Source of the DNA: Corbicula japonica
Taxonomy: Eukaryota; Mollusca; Bivalvia; Venerida; Cyrenidae
Direction of reading: 5' to 3'
Assembly: GCA_038501625.1 (NCBI GenBank)
Contig: JAZAYU010000062.1
Span: 1,240,001-1,304,000 of the forward strand
DNA: 64,000 nucleotides
The translations under genes were made by a program, and so were the position numbers. Below the pieces are notes generated by a model. It was given only the letters and a program-made list of their open reading frames with translations, was not told where the DNA came from and did no database searches. Positions within the stretch are counted from its first letter, which is position 1. Each line of letters begins with the position of its first letter. Positions 1 to 32,700 of the stretch are shown piece by piece.

Positions 1-175
1 TTATTTTTGGCTGAGTTATGGCCCTTTTTAGCAAAATCTTGTCCTCGCTTCTTCTTTAAAACCGCTTGAGGGATTTCATTGAAACTTCACAGGAGTGTTT
101 GTCACCAAGCCTAGTTGTGCATATCCTAGGGAATTTCTGATCGGATTATTTTTGGCGGAGTTATGGGCCCTTTTA
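1..175. repeat. Tandem repeat, about 147 bp unit
   Basis: The phrase TTATTTTTGGC followed by GAGTTATGG recurs at 1 and about 147, so at least one full unit is present and the array continues left of the window. Confidence 0.6.
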
Positions 176-206
176 CCTAACCCTAACCCTAAACCCTAAC
201 CCTAAG
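176..206. repeat. Interstitial telomere-like tract
   Basis: Five consecutive CCCTAA-type units, one with an extra A and the first lacking a C. Equivalent to TTAGGG repeats on the other strand, sitting between two satellite blocks. Confidence 0.85.
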
Positions 207-209
207 GTA

Positions 210-1400
210 AATTTTGTTAACGCAATAGATGTTACATTTTTTGTCCGATTGTCATGAAATTTGGACAGGATGTTTGTCCCAATGATTTCTCGGACAATTT
301 CCAATATGGGTCATCAGGGTCCAAAAACTAGGTCACTGTTACTAATAATAGAATTTTCTTGTTAACACTCTAGCGGTCACATTTTTGCTCCGATTGTCAT
401 GAAACTTGGTCAGTATGTTTGTCCCAATGATTTGTCGGAAGAGTTCGAATACGGGTCATCTGGGTCCAAAAACTAGGTCACTGTTACTAAAAATAGAATT
501 TTCTTGTTAACACTCTAGCGGTCACATTTTTGCTCCAATTGTCATGAAACTTGGTCAGGATGTTTGTCCCAATGATTTCTAGGACGAGTTTGAATATGGG
601 TCATCTGGGTCCAAAAACTAGGTCACTGTAACTAAAAATAGAATTTTCTTGTTAACACTCTTGCGGTCACATTTTTGTTCTGATTGTCATGACACTTGGT
701 CAGGATGTTTGTCCCGATGATTTCTTGGACGAGTTTGAATATAGGTCATCTGGGTCCAAAAAACTAGGTCACTGTTACTAAAAATACAATTTTCTTCTTA
801 ACACTCTAGAGGTCACATTTTTGCTCCGATTGTCATGAAACTTGGTCAGGATGTTTGTCCAAATGATTTCTCGGACAAGTTCGAATATGGGTCATCTGGG
901 TCCAAAAACTAGGTCACTGTTACTAAAAATAGAATTTTCTTGTTAACACTATAGTGGTCACATTTTTACTCTGATTTTCAGATTGTAAAGAAACTTGGTC
1001 AGGACATATGTCCCAGTTATTAATTGGACGAGTTTGAATATGGGTCACCTGGGGTCAAAAACTAGGTCACTGTTACTAAAAATAGAAAAATCTTGTCCAG
1101 GCTGTAAATTTGTTATTTCTCATTGGATTTTAAAATAACTTGGCTCAAATGTTTACCATGACAAGGTGTACTTTCGTGTACAATACCCATGCCTGTTGGT
1201 CTTAGGTCAAGGTCACTGTTACTAAAAATAAAATTTTCTTGTCTGGGCTGTTAATTCCTAATGAATGGAGTGATTTCAAAATAACTTTACATAAATGTTC
1301 ACCATGACAAGGGGATGTGTTGCTTACAATACCCATGCCGGTAGGTCAAAGGTCAAGGTCACTGTTAATAAAAATAGCATTTTCTTTTCCAAGCTGTAGA
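210..1400. repeat. Tandem array, about 146 bp unit, 8 copies
   Basis: The phrase CTAAAAATAGAATTTTCTTG recurs near 348, 492, 638, 782 and 929, with more diverged copies at 1078, 1225 and 1372. Units also share CATGAAACTTGGTCAG. Divergence rises toward the right end. Confidence 0.9.
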
Positions 1401-1617
1401 TTTGTTGTTTCTTATTGGATTTTAAAATAACTTGGTGTAAATGTATACCATATCGAGACGTTGGGTCTCGTACAACACAACTTTGTTGTACTCAGGTATG
1501 TGATAAAGGACCATCAATGGCCCTCTTGTTCATATTACCCACATCATATGTAGTAAGGTCCATAACTCTAATAATCATTTTCCAGGATAATTTCCCCAAT
1601 AATCTTCGAATTTTCTA

Positions 1618-20063
<18,446 letters not shown>

Positions 20064-20139
20064 TATAGCCAGCATCGGAAACAAACAGCTAATTGGGGAA
20101 AATTGTAGTTTAATGAGATATGATCAAAACAGTATTTAC

Positions 20140-20680
20140 TCTATATGAGGGGCAGTCAAAATGTTTGTGGACTTCATTATTAACTTGGTATTATTAAACA
20201 GTAAACTTAGCAGATATTTTATTAGAAGATGACATGATGTCAAGCTCACATCCTCAAGACTTGAATCTTCTTATCTTGTTTCTTCAATGATTAAGATCCC
20301 AATCTCATATTATGCGTATGGAAAACTATTGTGTGATCCAGCATGACTTGTCCAAACTATACCTGAAATCTCATCAATGCTTTTCCGTCTGATAAGGTGG
20401 TAGCAGATTTTCACTTTCTGTACTATAGTTTGGCTGTTACAGTCTGACATTGTTATCCTTCCTTCAATAAAATGCTTGTGCCTTTTTGAACACTTGAGAG
20501 GTGTCACACTGGCTGTAACACAGTATTTATAGTGTCAGCTGCTTGTCGTTTTGACCATCATCTTTTTTCTTAATAAGTTGTTTAATCCAGCAAAGTTGCC
20601 TGAAAGCTCGTAACCAACGTTATATGAAGTTTGTTGAGCTCATCAGTCACACAGGTGTCTGGTGCAGATGGTGCAATAAC
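20140..20680 (-). pseudogene. Decayed mariner-like transposase fragment
   Basis: On the - strand 20507-20310 reads HKHFIEGRITMSD, VKICYHLIRRKSIDEISGIV and SHAGSHNSF. These resemble the mariner N-terminal helix-turn-helix region (EGR, then a DEI/REIA..GIS.GSVH pattern). GAGGGGCAGTCAAAATG near 20148 looks like the outer end. The catalytic DDD domain is missing. Confidence 0.55.
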
Positions 20681-22050
20681 ATCATCAAAATTTTAATGAC
20701 CTTTTGCTTATAATTGTGACATTATCAAAGATTTATTAAGCTCAAACTCTTAAAATCACTATGGATTTATGCCAGTGATCTGTGTCTTGCAAATGTGTAT
20801 AACAACAAATTATCGGTATAAAAAGTCCTCTTCAATCATATTTCAATATTTTATTTTGTAGTCAGAGAAATATTTCAAAATTCTTAGACTCTAATAAAAG
20901 AAATTACAGTTACAGTTCGCAAACTTAATGACTGTACATTTCATACATATTTCTTCGTATTAATAACAGTTTTTCTTGGCATAATGTTGTTCTTGGTGTT
21001 ATTGGGCCCTGGGTATGCTGGCAGGTGTAATATCACTATTCATGGCAGCTTTCTGCGATATACTGGTTATCCCTTTACTCCATGGGTTATGCTGAATTTG
21101 ATGACAGTGTTCCCCTGGTGTAGTAATGCTACTGGTGGCATTTTTGCGTTCATATTTGTTGCTGTTGGTGGATGATTTTGCTGTTTGTCACTGGTGTAAA
21201 CGATAATGAGCAGCCTAGTATATTATTGCTATTTTTGCACTTTACATGGAATAATATATCAGAGATATTCGTGGAAGTTTATATGTAAATTTTTTTCCCT
21301 GAACAAATTTTCTAATTGATCACCTTAGAAATCATGAAATACTTCTTTTCCTGTTGAACAAAAATTGCAGAACATTACTGCTAGAAGAGGTCAAAGACAC
21401 TTCATCTGAAAATTTGCCAACAGTTGTCTACTTTGTAACAAGATACAATAACAATGCCCTAATCTTGAAATATTATAAGGAGTACGAGGGTTGTCCCAAT
21501 AATGATATGTTGTATACTCGTTGAACAATTAGAAGATTTGTTAAGTGTATCATGGGTATTTACAGTATTTTCTTTATTGTTTACCAGGTTGTTTAACTTG
21601 CTATATCTTGCTTCTTTTATTTTAATCTTTTTGAAGTTATGCTTTAAAATAGAAACTGTTGGGCATTACATGATATTATGTTGTGTAGATTTCTTTAGCA
21701 CTACAATCTGATGTCATAGGGTGAATTTCCTACAAAATGGTGTTCCAACAACTGATACAAACATTCTATGTCACCTATCAATTCTCAAGAAATGTCAAAC
21801 AATTTCATATGAAGAGAAACAGATATTTACTGTTAATTACATTACATTTCCCCCGTTTTAATTACCCAAAATTACAAGAGATCTTAATTCTTTATTAATG
21901 TTTATGTAATTCCTAATAATGTATAATTGAATATTTTCTGCCTTTTCACAGTGAATAAACAAGTATGTATCATCTCGAAACTTTTTTCTTTGATTTCATT
22001 CACTAAAGGTTTCACAGTATCTGAGATTTGATACAGCACAAGATCTTATT

Positions 22051-22288
22051 TAACCCTTTACTACATACTAGTAGATATGCCTTTTCTCATACAGGCAACC
22101 AGTATAGTTCCAGATTAGCTGGCACATCAGTGCCAGCTCGTGCCAGCTCATCAGGATCTACACAGTTTGCTTTTAGATTCATTAAGTTATATCTGACCAA
22201 GAAGCAACGGTTACCAAAGTAGATAGCGATAAGATGGCACACTGGTTGCCCATATGATAAAAGGCGTTGTGATGGAGTAGAGGGTTCA
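22051..22288. mobile_element. Family-A palindromic MITE
   Basis: Ends TAACCCTTTACTACATACTA and GTGATGGAGTAGAGGGTT. Internal CCAGCTCGTGCCAGCTCATC shows a local duplication. Confidence 0.7.
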
Positions 22289-22388
22289 TTTAATGTGAAT
22301 GTGGATTTTGCAAAGATTGGTTGACAGTCAAATCAGACTTGAAAGAAAACAATGGAGCCAATGCTGTGGAAGCTTAAAAAACTGCATT

Positions 22389-22560
22389 AACCCTTTCCTC
22401 CATATATACGCTTTTTTACGCATGTGTGACCAGTGTAGATCCAGCTGAAACATCGGTGCCGTCTGATAAGGATCTGCATTGGTCGCATTTTGGTCAGAAA
22501 TAACCTAACAAATGAAAAAGCGAACAGTTTAGATCCTGATCAGACGGCGCTAAATTATTT
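22389..22560. mobile_element. Family-A MITE lacking its right end
   Basis: TAACCCTTTCCTCCATATAT at left; broken after CCTGATCAGACGGC. Confidence 0.75.
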
Positions 22561-23093
22561 GCTTGCAACCAGTAAACTGCAGGAATCGCCACTTTATCAC
22601 TTTTCGATTTATGCAGCGATCAAAGCAATATCTAACTGGGGTACAATTTTACTCATTTGTATTTGAGACACTAAAGAACAGTATTCATGCTGCAACTTTC
22701 ATGCCAGAAGACCATTGCCCAACCTTGACCTGTTATCACTGTAGTATCTGTGTAGTATTTGCCTGTCAACATGCAGCGTTTGGACATCAATCTCTACATA
22801 TTGTTTACTTCATGGATCAGCATTATCTTATTCTTATCCAGGATTTCCATGGACTATGGTATAATCGACTTCAAATGGTGTTTGCTATATCTAAAAGAAC
22901 TTTTTTATCAAGACAGGACCAGTAAAAAGTTTTGTTACCATGGACTGAAATCAACAACTTTATGGGTGTTCAATAATCCATGTGAATAAACTTATCTATG
23001 GGCCTCCACAATTAGGAGCAGGATAGATTACTTTATAATCAGATGTAACTTCAAATCAAACAAAAAGCACAAGTTTAACAAACAAGCTAACTT

Positions 23094-23117
23094 TTTATTT
23101 TTATTTGTTTCTTTATT
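23094..23117 (-). promoter_or_regulatory. Candidate AQR poly(A) signals
   Basis: Three AATAAA hexamers on the - strand (23117-23112, 23105-23100, 23099-23094), about 620-650 nt past the proposed stop. They are the clearest signal cluster before the converging PGM flank. Confidence 0.45.
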
Positions 23118-23739
23118 CAAGTTTATCATTTACTTTTTTTACAAATTTTAATGCAAACTTTCTTTCTAATTTCAACAATGACACCATGTACACATTGCGT
23201 CTGCCCTAACATTCAAAGTAATTGATATCAACATGATTTAAATTAATATTTGCAAACTTTCTGTAAAAGTGAAAACAGTATACACATAAATTTCAATTAT
23301 AGAACCACTTTGCTTTTCAAATAAGACACTAAAAACACTATCGCTTAAAACATATTCAAATCATAAACAAAGGTTTTTAAACTGCACTTAAATGTTAAAT
23401 ATTCTGAAACCTTGATACAAACTTTCGAACTTTCAATCAAGTCAGTTTAACACAAGATCAACTTGCTGGTTATTCCAAGCCTTACTTGAGCATAAATTCC
23501 AGTTTTAGATTTGCAGTAAAGAACCGCTGCTTGTCTCAAAATAGTACAGTTCTAGTTTTAATTCAGTTTATCTTAACTTATTCACAGGCTTTTGTTTCTA
23601 TTTAAGAATGCAAAGGTTTTATTTGCTGCAGCATACACATATCTCCCTTTACTTCCTAGGCATTCGGTCAGGCCTAGCACCAGTTCCTAGTATTGACAGG
23701 TCACATGCAGCACTATCTGCCTATCTGCATATATCAACC

Positions 23740-23781
23740 TCAGGTTTTTCTCTGCTTTGGAGGTTCTGACAATTTCTGAGC
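23740..23781 (-). CDS. AQR: AQR last coding exon (proposed)
   Basis: Residues 1381-1393, [13 protein letters not shown], then TGA at 23742-23740. Acceptor AATATTTCAG. The phase fits exon 33 and the total becomes a multiple of three. The basic PKQRK end could act in nuclear import. Because the vertebrate tail is not conserved, homology cannot confirm this exon. Confidence 0.65.
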   Translation of the reverse strand, partial: AQKLSEPPKQRKT

Positions 23782-26700
23782 CTGAAATATTGACAATGTA
23801 TTAAAAGTGAGCATTTTCAGTTACCTCTTTTTCCCTGTAAATGTTTTTTCTTATACTGAAATATTTCTAAATGATGAGGCAATACAACACAGAGTTTACT
23901 ATCTGCATATTTATCAAGCAATCATTAAACTTGAAGATTGAAGTTTGAAACAAACTAAAAGTACAAATCACAGACAGGTCTGAAGCGTTTAAACTTAAAA
24001 AGAATTATTGCTCAAAGTTATTTATACAGTCAAGTATGAATTTGCTCACTGTCTGGCCAGTCCCATTTAAGAAGCCATGTTGAAGTTTGTGGGTCAACAC
24101 AAACTTTTACATGGCTTCTAAAACGGGACTGGCCAGAGAGTGAGCAACCCAAGTGTTACGTGTTCAGTTATTGGGCCATGTTGAACTGGAACCTTGATTT
24201 AACCTCTTGTTCCATGGATATGTCTATTATTAAATGGATGACTACAGTAGAATCAAATTGGCTAGCACATCTGTGCTGTCAGATCTAATCTACACTAAAT
24301 GCTTTTCAGTCAGAAATAATGAATCTCAAAATGAACAGTGTGTATCCTGATCAGACTGCATGGCAGCAATTCATTAAGAAGTTTCGCATGAAGAAGTTAC
24401 ATACTGAGGGTAGATTACTCATTCTCATGAGATAGTCAATCTTCTGATTGTACAAGTCAAACACAAACTGTGCCATATGGGTCATGTCGTCGATAACCAT
24501 CGGCTTGTGTGCAGGTGCTTCATCGATCTGAAATCATTCATTATCCATTATTCTCACTGTTGTTAAATTTGTTTAACAATTTACTCCATGGGATTATGCT
24601 ATTATCCATGAATGAACAGTGTAGATCCCATTCAGATGGCATGGATGTGACAGCTGATCTGTATCTACACCGTTTGCACATGCAATAAAACCCATATACA
24701 TGGAGAAAATGGTTAATCTACCAATTAAAACATGTTCAAACAATAATCATTGTTAAGGGAAAAAGAGATTTACCAACTCCCTGATGCTCCTCACTACCAA
24801 GAATTATTATATAAACTAATATGTTCTTTTTTTATTACAATATAAGCTTTGTGTTAAACTGAAAACATCAGGAGCTTGAATTTGTGAAGTAGTCTTTTGC
24901 ATTAACAAATGTTTACCTTTCTGGAAGTAGGGAAATTTTCTTGTGGATCAATGTGCAACTCTGTCGGTCTTGAACATAGCTGAAAAGTGACATACAGTTT
25001 TACATCAATATTCATCACTGTTTATACAGAGAACATAGCAGGGTCATACAGTTATTACTGAAGGTAATGTATAATAACCCTGTCAAGATACTGAAAGCAA
25101 GGTTGGAAGAATGTTTGTATTCAAAGAAATGCTCAACTAGATGACAATAATATCATTTACATCCGAAATGTATAGGTTACCTGCATGTAAAGTATTAGTT
25201 TACATATTTCAACTAGTTACATTGTTTATGAAAGGTCTATAGTGCACAATTCAGAATGTAAAATAATGTAAGAGATATGATATGGGGTATGCATGATTAA
25301 ATGCAGCTGGTGACTGGAAATAGCTGAATGAAGTATATATCAACTAAGCTTTTTAAATGGTATAATAATTTTCTGACAGTTCAAGGAACTTACTCTGTTG
25401 AAAGCTGGAGTGAGCTCAAAGCAGTTACTGAACAAAGAGACCCTGGCAAACACATACAGTCCAAGCCGGGCTCTTGACATTGCCACCACCAATCTTCTCA
25501 CATCCCTGAAATATAGAAAAGAACATGAAAACTGGAGTGTCTTCTCTTGCAAATAAGAAATTTTGTGGACAATCACTCAATTCTCATCCCTCTGGCTAAC
25601 AGTGCCACTGTTCTATGAAATTGAAGAACCAAAGCTGACCCTTGTGAAAATTTCTTTGCATTTCTTGGTCTTTGTCAGTTTCATTACATAAGCTTAGTGC
25701 AATCATTTAAGTCTGATGACCTAATATGTTGTCAGTGGTTCCAACTCACACCCTCCATTTTTGGAACAGAGCAGTGAATGGCTTGACATTTCATCATTTG
25801 TCAAGTTGCTAAGTAGCACTAAGGCACTGCTATGGATTCAAACTTAAACCAACTGAGCTAGCCAGGTAGATTCTAGCCAGAACTACTGTTCAAACTTGAA
25901 TGATAAGAAAGGAGAACACTGTCTCTGCTAGAAATAACAGATTTGGAGATTTCTGCAGTAATATTTCAATAAAAGTAAAGATTTTACAGCAAGACAAAAA
26001 CAGCTGTACCTGAGATGGCCAACAGTTCTCGTTCTGACCAGAGAGAGGAGGATGTAGTCGTTCTGCTGACCCTGGTACCTGTCCACTGTGGTCACCTGAA
26101 AGTAACATCAGTACTTACACCATGTGCTACACTGCTTTATAAAATATAGTGTGAAAAAAGTTTTGGTTACACAATTTGTATACAGTAGTATTATACCCTT
26201 TGGTAGTGGGACAAAGTTACCAAAATGACCAATTTTGCAGGCTTTCATTTGTGTAGTTTTAAGATCATAATTGGTGAATTTAATTGAGGTTTTAAACTAA
26301 CTCTTTACTCCATATATACCTGTTTGATCATATGTGCCATCAGTGCCACATCTGTGCTGTCTGATCTGGATCTATATGACAGCACAGGTGTGCCAGATGA
26401 TCTTAACTTAAGCAAATAGATTCTGCAGTATTTTAAACTTTAACCACTAATGAATTCAAGACATAGTTCAACAACTTTACAACAAATTTATACATACGGT
26501 ATATGGTCTGCCAATGAACGGGTTTTTGGAACAGCGTTGGTTGATCACGTCTCGGATGAGATGTTTCTGACCATTGTATGTCGTCAATATAGAGATCTTC
26601 TCTGCGGGGTAACCCATCAACCTCATGTACATAAACAGCGCCACTACATACTCTGCCTCACCAAGATTCTACAAACAAATTAACAAATAAATTGTGAAAG

Positions 26701-29700
26701 GTCTATGTAATATCAAAAATGGTGTACCATTAAGACAACTTAACTTTTTTCTGACCCCCATCCTCCATCCACTTACAGAATCATTTTCTATGTTTACTAA
26801 ATGGTTATGTTTGATGTAGTACAATCTATCTACCTGGTAAAAGTATGGGTTAGGTTCTGACTCCCCAACTCCATTGAAGTTTTCCACATTGATAAGCTGG
26901 TAATCAAACACGAAACCTGCATTGGCCAGCTGGTACTCGGGGTTCGTGAGAGCATGAGGCAAGTTTCCTAACTTCTTGTAACGCCAGTTGTACAAAGTAG
27001 CAATGCTGCAACAGATAACAAATAATGGGTTTGATAAAGAAGCAGGTCCACAAAGACCAGAAAGTGCCCCCAAGAGAATAGACATTCCAAATATTGAAAC
27101 ATGGCAATTTTTAATTCCTTAGTGCCTTACTGCAAAACAATAGTTACCCTTTAGATATTCAATATTTTTATGTGAATTTTTTTATAATGGCTAATTGATG
27201 GGCCATTACAATTGCCTTAACCAGTATTTGACTGGTCACTACTTTAATTATACATCAATTGTTTTAAGATGTTGCTGTGAGTATTTTTAAAAGGTATATC
27301 TTTTTTTTTCTTTTTTTTTTAAATCAAACTGACAACGGCAAATTATGGATTTTTATGACAAATGTCAGCTATTAAATTATTAATACATGTACCCATTAAA
27401 ATGCCAACATCTCATTGACCTGAGGCATCAAAACTGTCAAAAAATGTCTGAAAGAAACTTTGGAGCAGACTTGTGTTATATTAAAGTTTCTTCTAGGCGC
27501 TAAAATCTCTTATTGTTTAAGACATTACATACCTTGCCCTGGCTCTACCCTGGGCATCTAGATCTACAGTGGGCACCCCTAGTCTCACAAGTCTGGTGAA
27601 CAGGGACTGTTCCATGTTGGAGAACTTCTGGAAAGCCATGTTCTTGATGACTGGGGGTAACTGATGGTGATCCCCTATCATAATCCAACGCTTCAGTCTA
27701 TTGTTGTTGAACTCAGGATTCTGCAAAAATAATGGTTATTTTCCTTCCAACTTTTTAATGTAGAAACTAAACTAACTCTTACTTTACAGCGCCCCACTTT
27801 ATATCCTAGGTTGAACATACAAAATGTCAGGTCATGTTTATGAAAGGAGCAATTTCAGTTTTAAATCCAAACCTTCCTCAGCATTTAAAAGCTCCAGTTT
27901 AGTACAGCTGATATTAGTTTACACCTGTCACAATGAAGCTACTCAGACCAGTTACAGCAGCCAAGGGCTCAAACTCTACCTGTTATGTCTCCCATTTTAA
28001 GTGAATCTTCTTCTTTTAAGGTCCAAAAGTTCTTTGAATTGAGTTGTGTTTTTGCATAAAAACAGATTTCCAGGTTTGAGCCAGTTTTTCACATTTTCCA
28101 CTTTTAAAGGTAAATCTCCTATTTTAAAATTTCCCACTTCACTTTGGCATTAGAAAAAATTCACAGTTATGCTCAAACTCACAAGTGTCTTACTGGCTAG
28201 TATGCAACTTCAACTTAAGCCCTTAATAATATTTTTACTAGTATTTGTTGATACAACAAAGACTAATAATACACAAATAATAATTGAAAAAAATATACAT
28301 GTATCAATGGAAAAAAAAACTGAAGAAAAAATAGCTATTAATTTGCCAATGGAGTTAAAAGAAGATCGCTGTAAGAAGAAATGCTACCTGAAGCAATAAT
28401 GGTATAAAGGTCTCTATTTCGAGGATCTGCGCAGCTTCCTCCATCATGATGTTGTCAAACTGTAAACAATAAAACACAATATAATAAGTAACTACTATTC
28501 CAGAGACAATTATATGTATTATATAAAAACAAATTTAACAAGGCTGTATGATAACAAATTTCTATTTTAAGAAACTGTGACCATGAGGTTTCACAACAAA
28601 GTTGTTAAGTCATTTTGCAGACATGGAGTAGATAGATGTACAGTTTAATGTAAATTTGGACAAGAGCAAATCTATATTCCCCACTACCTAAACAGGATAT
28701 GAAATCAGTGCCCAAGGTTACAAAACTGAGCATGGAAACCAGTCACAAATCTCAAGCATCTGATTAGCTGAAATGGCAATCAGATGCTTGAGATTTGAGA
28801 CTTGTTTCCAAACTCAGTTTTATAACCTTTAGCCCAGCTATAAAAATAATGGAGATAAACAGCATTTTACAGCAAAAAATTAATATCAGTATGTGTAACT
28901 AACAGATTTCCCTGGCAATGATAGAGACCAGGAAGAGATCACTAATGTGACGGAACTACTTATGTCACATATAAGCCTACCTTAAATCCTACGGTGACCA
29001 GGTCTCGCCTCTTCAGAGCAGCATGTGTACATGTCATGGCAATTATCTTGGCTTCCTTGATCAGCAAGTAGTCTGCTCGATCTGCACCACTGCGCAGCAA
29101 CTCAAACGCTCTGTACTCCTAACAATCAATATTCATTTTAGAGATTCTCTATAAAATATCAGCTCTGTTTACTTCATAGTCCAATTTACAAGAAAATAAT
29201 TCTCCAAATTAAGCATGAATCTTTTGAGCAATACATACATTATACAAACAAGTAACAAATGGCATTAACTCTGGTAATAAGGCCAAAGCAAGAAGTGATT
29301 CGATCATGGCCATCTTCTTATCTTACTTGAAACATATCTGTGAAAGTTCAAAAGAAATCCTTAAGACTTAATGAGATGTTTTTCACACATTGTGAAAATT
29401 ATATGCCTTCAACTTCATTGAGAAAACACTAACAAAAAAGTTTTTACTGCTCCGGAATAGGTATTTCATCAAAATTATAAACTTATCAAATCTCAACAAA
29501 TCAAACAAATTGATCTGATATTTTTATTTCCAACACCAAACCACTCCTCCCCAAACAAGAACAAACCTCCAGTTGGGTGAAGATTTTCTTCATATGTCTA
29601 AAGCAACCTTCGGCAATATCGAGATCCTCCGCATAATTCCTTCCCTTGAACAGAGGAGGAGGGGCATTTTTGAAGAACTCTGTAAAGGGGAATAACTCTC

Positions 29701-32700
29701 GGATCTTCTCTACACTTTTCTCCTAAAACAGCAATCACATGAACTAATACATCTTCATCCCTTTTTTAAATCATTTGCATAGTGTAACTTTTGCTTAAAA
29801 ATAGCAAAAAAGAACAAATCTCCATAATTTCTATAATTCACCCTTTAGCATTAAAAAAGTAACTTTTATAAGGTCTTTAAGAGCACTTTAGAGGCAAGAT
29901 AAAAGATTACTGCTTTGATGGGATTAAACACAATAGATTTATACCTTTAGTTTCCTCAATTTACTCTGAAATTCCTCCCATCTAGCCAGAACTTGGTATA
30001 TATAAAAGTATCCAGCTGTCTCACAGGTGTATGACACATCGCCGGGCACCTTGAGGCTCTCCTGTAACCTAGCAACCTCCTGCAGAAGTTCCAGTCTCTG
30101 AGCAAGTACATAGTTGACACGTCCATAACGACTGTAATCTTTCTCTGTCTCGAGAGCTTCCTCACCATGACCTAGACGTAACAAGTGCCGCTCATCTATA
30201 TCCAGCGCCATAATCTTCTCAAACAGCTGGTTCAAGGCCTAGGTAATTAAACAAATGTGCTCATGCAGATTATTTATGAATGCACTGAAAAAGGCCAAAA
30301 TATTTTGTCTTGAAAATGCCAGCTTTAAACAGATGAATTTAGTTTGAACATTTCTGCATTTTTAAGACACTCATTGTAAACTTTTAAAATCAGATTGAAA
30401 AGAGCCCAAATACAATCAAAGATTGAAAAATTTATACTAACAGAACAATTTATACTAACAGAACAATCATTAATCTTCCAGTTTTTTTTAATTTATCCCT
30501 AGACTTTTTGACGAACAGAATACATCTATATATTGGGATTATTTCATAATGGATCATGGATTACTCTATAAATAAGCGTTTTATCACCTGTGCAACTAGT
30601 GTAAATCCAGATCCAAATCAGATCCTAAACTGGATAATTCCTTCCTTACACAGAAGTACTTTCCAGTTACTGTGTTAGAATGTAAAACAATGTACTTTCT
30701 CTGATTGACAACAGTGCTTTCCCCTTACCTGGTTAGAATGTGTAACAATAAGAGTCCTCTGGTCTGGAAAGTTGTGATAGATGTTGGATATGATTTGTAC
30801 AGCTACATCAGTCTTGCCGGTACCCGGCGGTCCAACAACCATGGTGAGACCAGGCTGCATCCCGGACTTGATGGCTTCAATCTGTGTGGGTGTGAATCTT
30901 ATGCTGTTCCTGTACAGGTTATAAAACATGAAGGAATTCACATGTCATTATATTATAAGCATTGTTTAACCCTTTCCTCTATAGATACACCTTCATTGCG
31001 AGGGCGAACAGTTTAGATCCAGATCAGCCAGCACATCCGTGCCGTCTGATCAGAATCTAAACTGTTCTCTTTTCGATTTATTAGGTTATTTTTTACCAAA
31101 AAGCGACCAGTGCAGATCCTGATCAGAAAGCTGGATCCAACAATTTTATATTTTGCAAAATGATTATGTCTTAGGGAAAAGAATTTCTGATGAATGGATA
31201 ACTACTTGTATCTGAGCCTCTGTAATCAGGGACACAGAAAAGGGTACTGACTTTTTGGGTTGACTGTATGCATAAGGTCCCCTGTTAGGTATAGTATGAG
31301 GCTGGACGAGGATTCTCCTGGTTGGAGCCGGCTCCTCCTCACCCTCCTTCCTCTTGTTGTCCTCAGGCTTCTCTTCCACAAAAGTCAACCTGCAGTACAT
31401 GATTCATTTTTAGGTCAGTTAAGCATGGGATGACATCTGATTTGTCATTATAACAGCAACAGCAACTTCTGGCTGTGCAAAGACATGCGCATAATAATTT
31501 TACCAAGCAGTCATTTATGGAAGATATAATTTGTGATGAAATGAGTGATGTAGAACACTTGCAAGTTTGAGAGCATTCACTTTGGTAGTTTTAAATTTAT
31601 TCAGAAATGTTTAAATCGTTTAAGCATTGTTGATAGACTGACAAACGGACTGATGGACAGACTTTCTAACTAATACAGATATATGATACAATACAATACT
31701 TATTTGGATACCCTTTTGTTTTCTTCTTTAGCCATATAGAAACCTAAATGAATAGAATTTGTTGTTATCTTTTATTCTCATAGCCACCTAAGTATCTGTT
31801 TGTAAGCTCAGATTTAATCAATCAATCAGCCAGATTTGCTTTCACTATCCAGCTAATAATCTAAAGAGTGACTCCATCACATCAAAGTGCAAGACAAATA
31901 TTAATATCCTGATATGAATACAAGAGGCTAGCAATGCAATGCAATCACCAAACTTTCATTACCAACACCTAATGTTAATACTGGTATACCTGAAAGGTGG
32001 TTTGTGCTTGTTGACATCCTCCGTCTCCACAGTGATCTCATGATCAGGGAAGCTTGCATACAAGTGTTCTATGGAGAGAAATGTGTCATTCCAGTCCAGA
32101 CTTGCTATCTTATTATCCATACTGAAATTAATATAATTACAGTTATACAGTTACAAAATTAAATTGATATTTTAAACAATGACAAATGAATGTTTTACTG
32201 AACTTTACATTACATCTTTCTCTTTGAAAGAAGTAAGAAATACATGATGAACTAGTATCAACTTATATATAATAAATAGTTTATTGAATAAAATAAAATT
32301 TGGAACTGATCACGTGAATTATCCGCCCTGGAATTTATACACTAACATACAGTTAACACTTGAATAACTTTAATTTAACTGGTCATTGACATGTTTTACT
32401 GAAGTTTAACCTTTTACAAGTACTTACACCTTTACAAAATGTCTACCTTATGTTTTAACAGAAAGTCATTTATGACATTTTACTGTTGCCACTTTTACCC
32501 TAGCTACATGTATTACTGACCCTTGTATAAACATCTTCTTGAAACTTGTTTCAAGAATTTAGACTATTGTTCTTGCTTTTTAAGTGTCAATGGCCAGGTG
32601 CACCGGTTGATTAGCATTCATTCCTCCTTTGAAGTAAAGGTTTTAATTTATGTTGTTTTTTTTTTTATTTTTTACATTTTAACTCAATACTTAGCTAATT

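Larger units (their letters stand above)
20064..22990 (+). other. PGM 3' flank / possible 3' UTR
   Basis: No coding potential was recognised. AATAAA poly(A) signals occur at 20466, 20893 and 21954. The first lies within a mariner-like relic, so the true mRNA end is uncertain. Family-A MITE copies sit at 22051 and 22389. Confidence 0.35.
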
